This document shows, piece after piece, positions 63,448 through 64,000 of a DNA stretch of 64,000 nt; the first letter of the stretch is position 1, and every line of letters starts with the position of its first letter. The notes beneath the pieces were generated by a model, which was given only the letters and a program-made list of their open reading frames with translations, did no database searches and was not told the DNA's origin. This stretch comes from Gemmatimonadota bacterium (GTDB taxonomy: Bacteria > Gemmatimonadota > Gemmatimonadetes > Longimicrobiales > Gaopeijiaceae). The translations under genes were made by a program, and so were the position numbers. The DNA lies in contig JAPPNN010000011.1 in the NCBI GenBank assembly GCA_028873815.1, positions 1 to 64,000 of the forward strand, read 5' to 3'.

Positions 63448-64000
63448 ATGTCCGACCCCTATTCGGAAGCGACTCGTCACGACCGGCGGGGAATGTCCCC
63501 GTTGGCAAAGATCATGGTCGTCGTGGCAGGGTGCGCCGCTTTGGGGATGACGGCGCTTGTCGTCGTGGGCTTGCTGCTGGTGCGCAAGGCGTCGGACAGG
63601 GCTGTCGATTTCCGCGAGAATCCGGCGGAGGCCTTCGCGGAAATGGCCGAGCGGTTCGCCGAGGACGTCACGGTCGTGGAGACCGACGAGAACGCGGAGC
63701 GGGTGGTTGTTCGCTTCGGCGACGAAGGCGAGCTGGTTACAGTGGACCTCGCTCAGGTAATGGACAGGGTCCGGGAAGGCGTTCGGTTTGAAGGCGAAGC
63801 GGGGGAATCCGGAGGGCGGATCCGGATCCGGACTGCGGACGGCGAGACCATTATCGAACTCCGGGGCGACGCGGACGGTGGTTTCCTGCGTATAGACTCG
63901 CCCGACGGCGCGATACGGTTCAGCGGAGGCGACGAGGCAGGAGAGCTTCCGAATTGGGTGCCGGTGTATCCCGGTGCGAGGGTGCGGAATGTGCTCTTTG
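63448..64000 (+). CDS. Anchored protein of unknown function, cut by the window end
   Basis: A partial gene, at least 184 residues, running off the window. GGAGAG lies upstream of the ATG. After a charged N-terminus there is one hydrophobic helix (about residues 24-50: MVVVAGCAALGMTALVVVG) and then a soluble, acidic region rich in DGET/ELRG-type strands, ending so far at ELPNWVPVYPGA, a phrase seen in some Gemmatimonadota proteins. No family can be named. Confidence 0.7.
   Translation, partial: MSDPYSEATRHDRRGMSPLAKIMVVVAGCAALGMTALVVVGLLLVRKASDRAVDFRENPAEAFAEMAERFAEDVTVVETDENAERVVVRFGDEGELVTVDLAQVMDRVREGVRFEGEAGESGGRIRIRTADGETIIELRGDADGGFLRIDSPDGAIRFSGGDEAGELPNWVPVYPGARVRNVLF

Overview
The window is GC-rich, tightly packed bacterial DNA in which most neighbouring genes overlap by ATGA or GTGA. 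The mix of genes points to Gemmatimonadota, probably a marine or host-associated lineage: many lipoproteins and secreted proteins, five exported beta-propeller proteins (NHL/6-bladed type), a BNR/VPS10-type secreted protein, a secreted S9 peptidase, a TonB receptor, a DUF222-HNH endonuclease and a diderot-type RND efflux system. This assignment is inference from gene content. No rRNA, tRNA, CRISPR array, prophage or IS transposase was seen.

Layout. 1-5.6 kb: serine hydrolase, ProX-type editing protein, small lipoprotein, TonB-dependent receptor, sulfurtransferase. 5.6-11.6 kb (minus): a complete RND tripartite efflux operon. 11.8-19 kb: NHL lipoprotein, DUF3224 protein, class V aminotransferase, glutaminyl cyclase, a DapB-like reductase with an overlapping aminotransferase, and a Tat-exported class V PLP enzyme. 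19-20.3 kb: a 5'-truncated DUF222-HNH gene flanked by short palindromes. 20.4-32 kb: mainly a plus-strand run with exported RidA, propeller lipoprotein, selenoprotein 1, S9 peptidase, phosphoesterase, FmdB protein, permease, an aldo/keto reductase-RidA fusion, HAD and FKBP. 32-44.6 kb: second permease, LOG-like protein, aminotransferase, Tat-exported metallo-hydrolase, ANKH/MATE-like transporter, FkbM methyltransferase, GNAT, threonine aldolase, and an ABC transporter/DUF1854/DUF6483 operon behind a possible attenuator. 44.8-46 kb: DoxX-like membrane protein and selenoprotein 2 (MerB-like). 46-53.3 kb: BNR/VPS10 protein and three propeller proteins, two of them a tandem duplication. 53.4-59.5 kb: DtxR box, a membrane-anchored DtxR-FeoA-FeoA regulator, FeoB, ferredoxin reductase and cytochrome c. 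59.5-64 kb: radical SAM, SufE, an unknown protein, selenoprotein 3 (AhpD-like), PlsC-like acyltransferase and a partial gene.

The main result is that three separate genes carry an in-frame TGA exactly where a family cysteine is expected: a U-x-x-C motif in an ArsC/glutaredoxin-like protein (TGA 22405-22407), the third catalytic position of a MerB-like alkylmercury lyase (TGA 45742-45744), and a C-x-x-U-x-x-x-H motif in an AhpD-like peroxidase (TGA 61970-61972, minus strand). Homology continues in frame past each TGA. Each TGA is followed, at 19-24 nt, by a small stem-loop with G in one of the first two loop positions, the recognised bacterial SECIS pattern. Conventional gene calling would truncate or split all three. 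The organism is therefore predicted to use selenocysteine in thiol/peroxide and organomercury chemistry; the Sec insertion genes (selA, selB, selC, selD) are not in this window.
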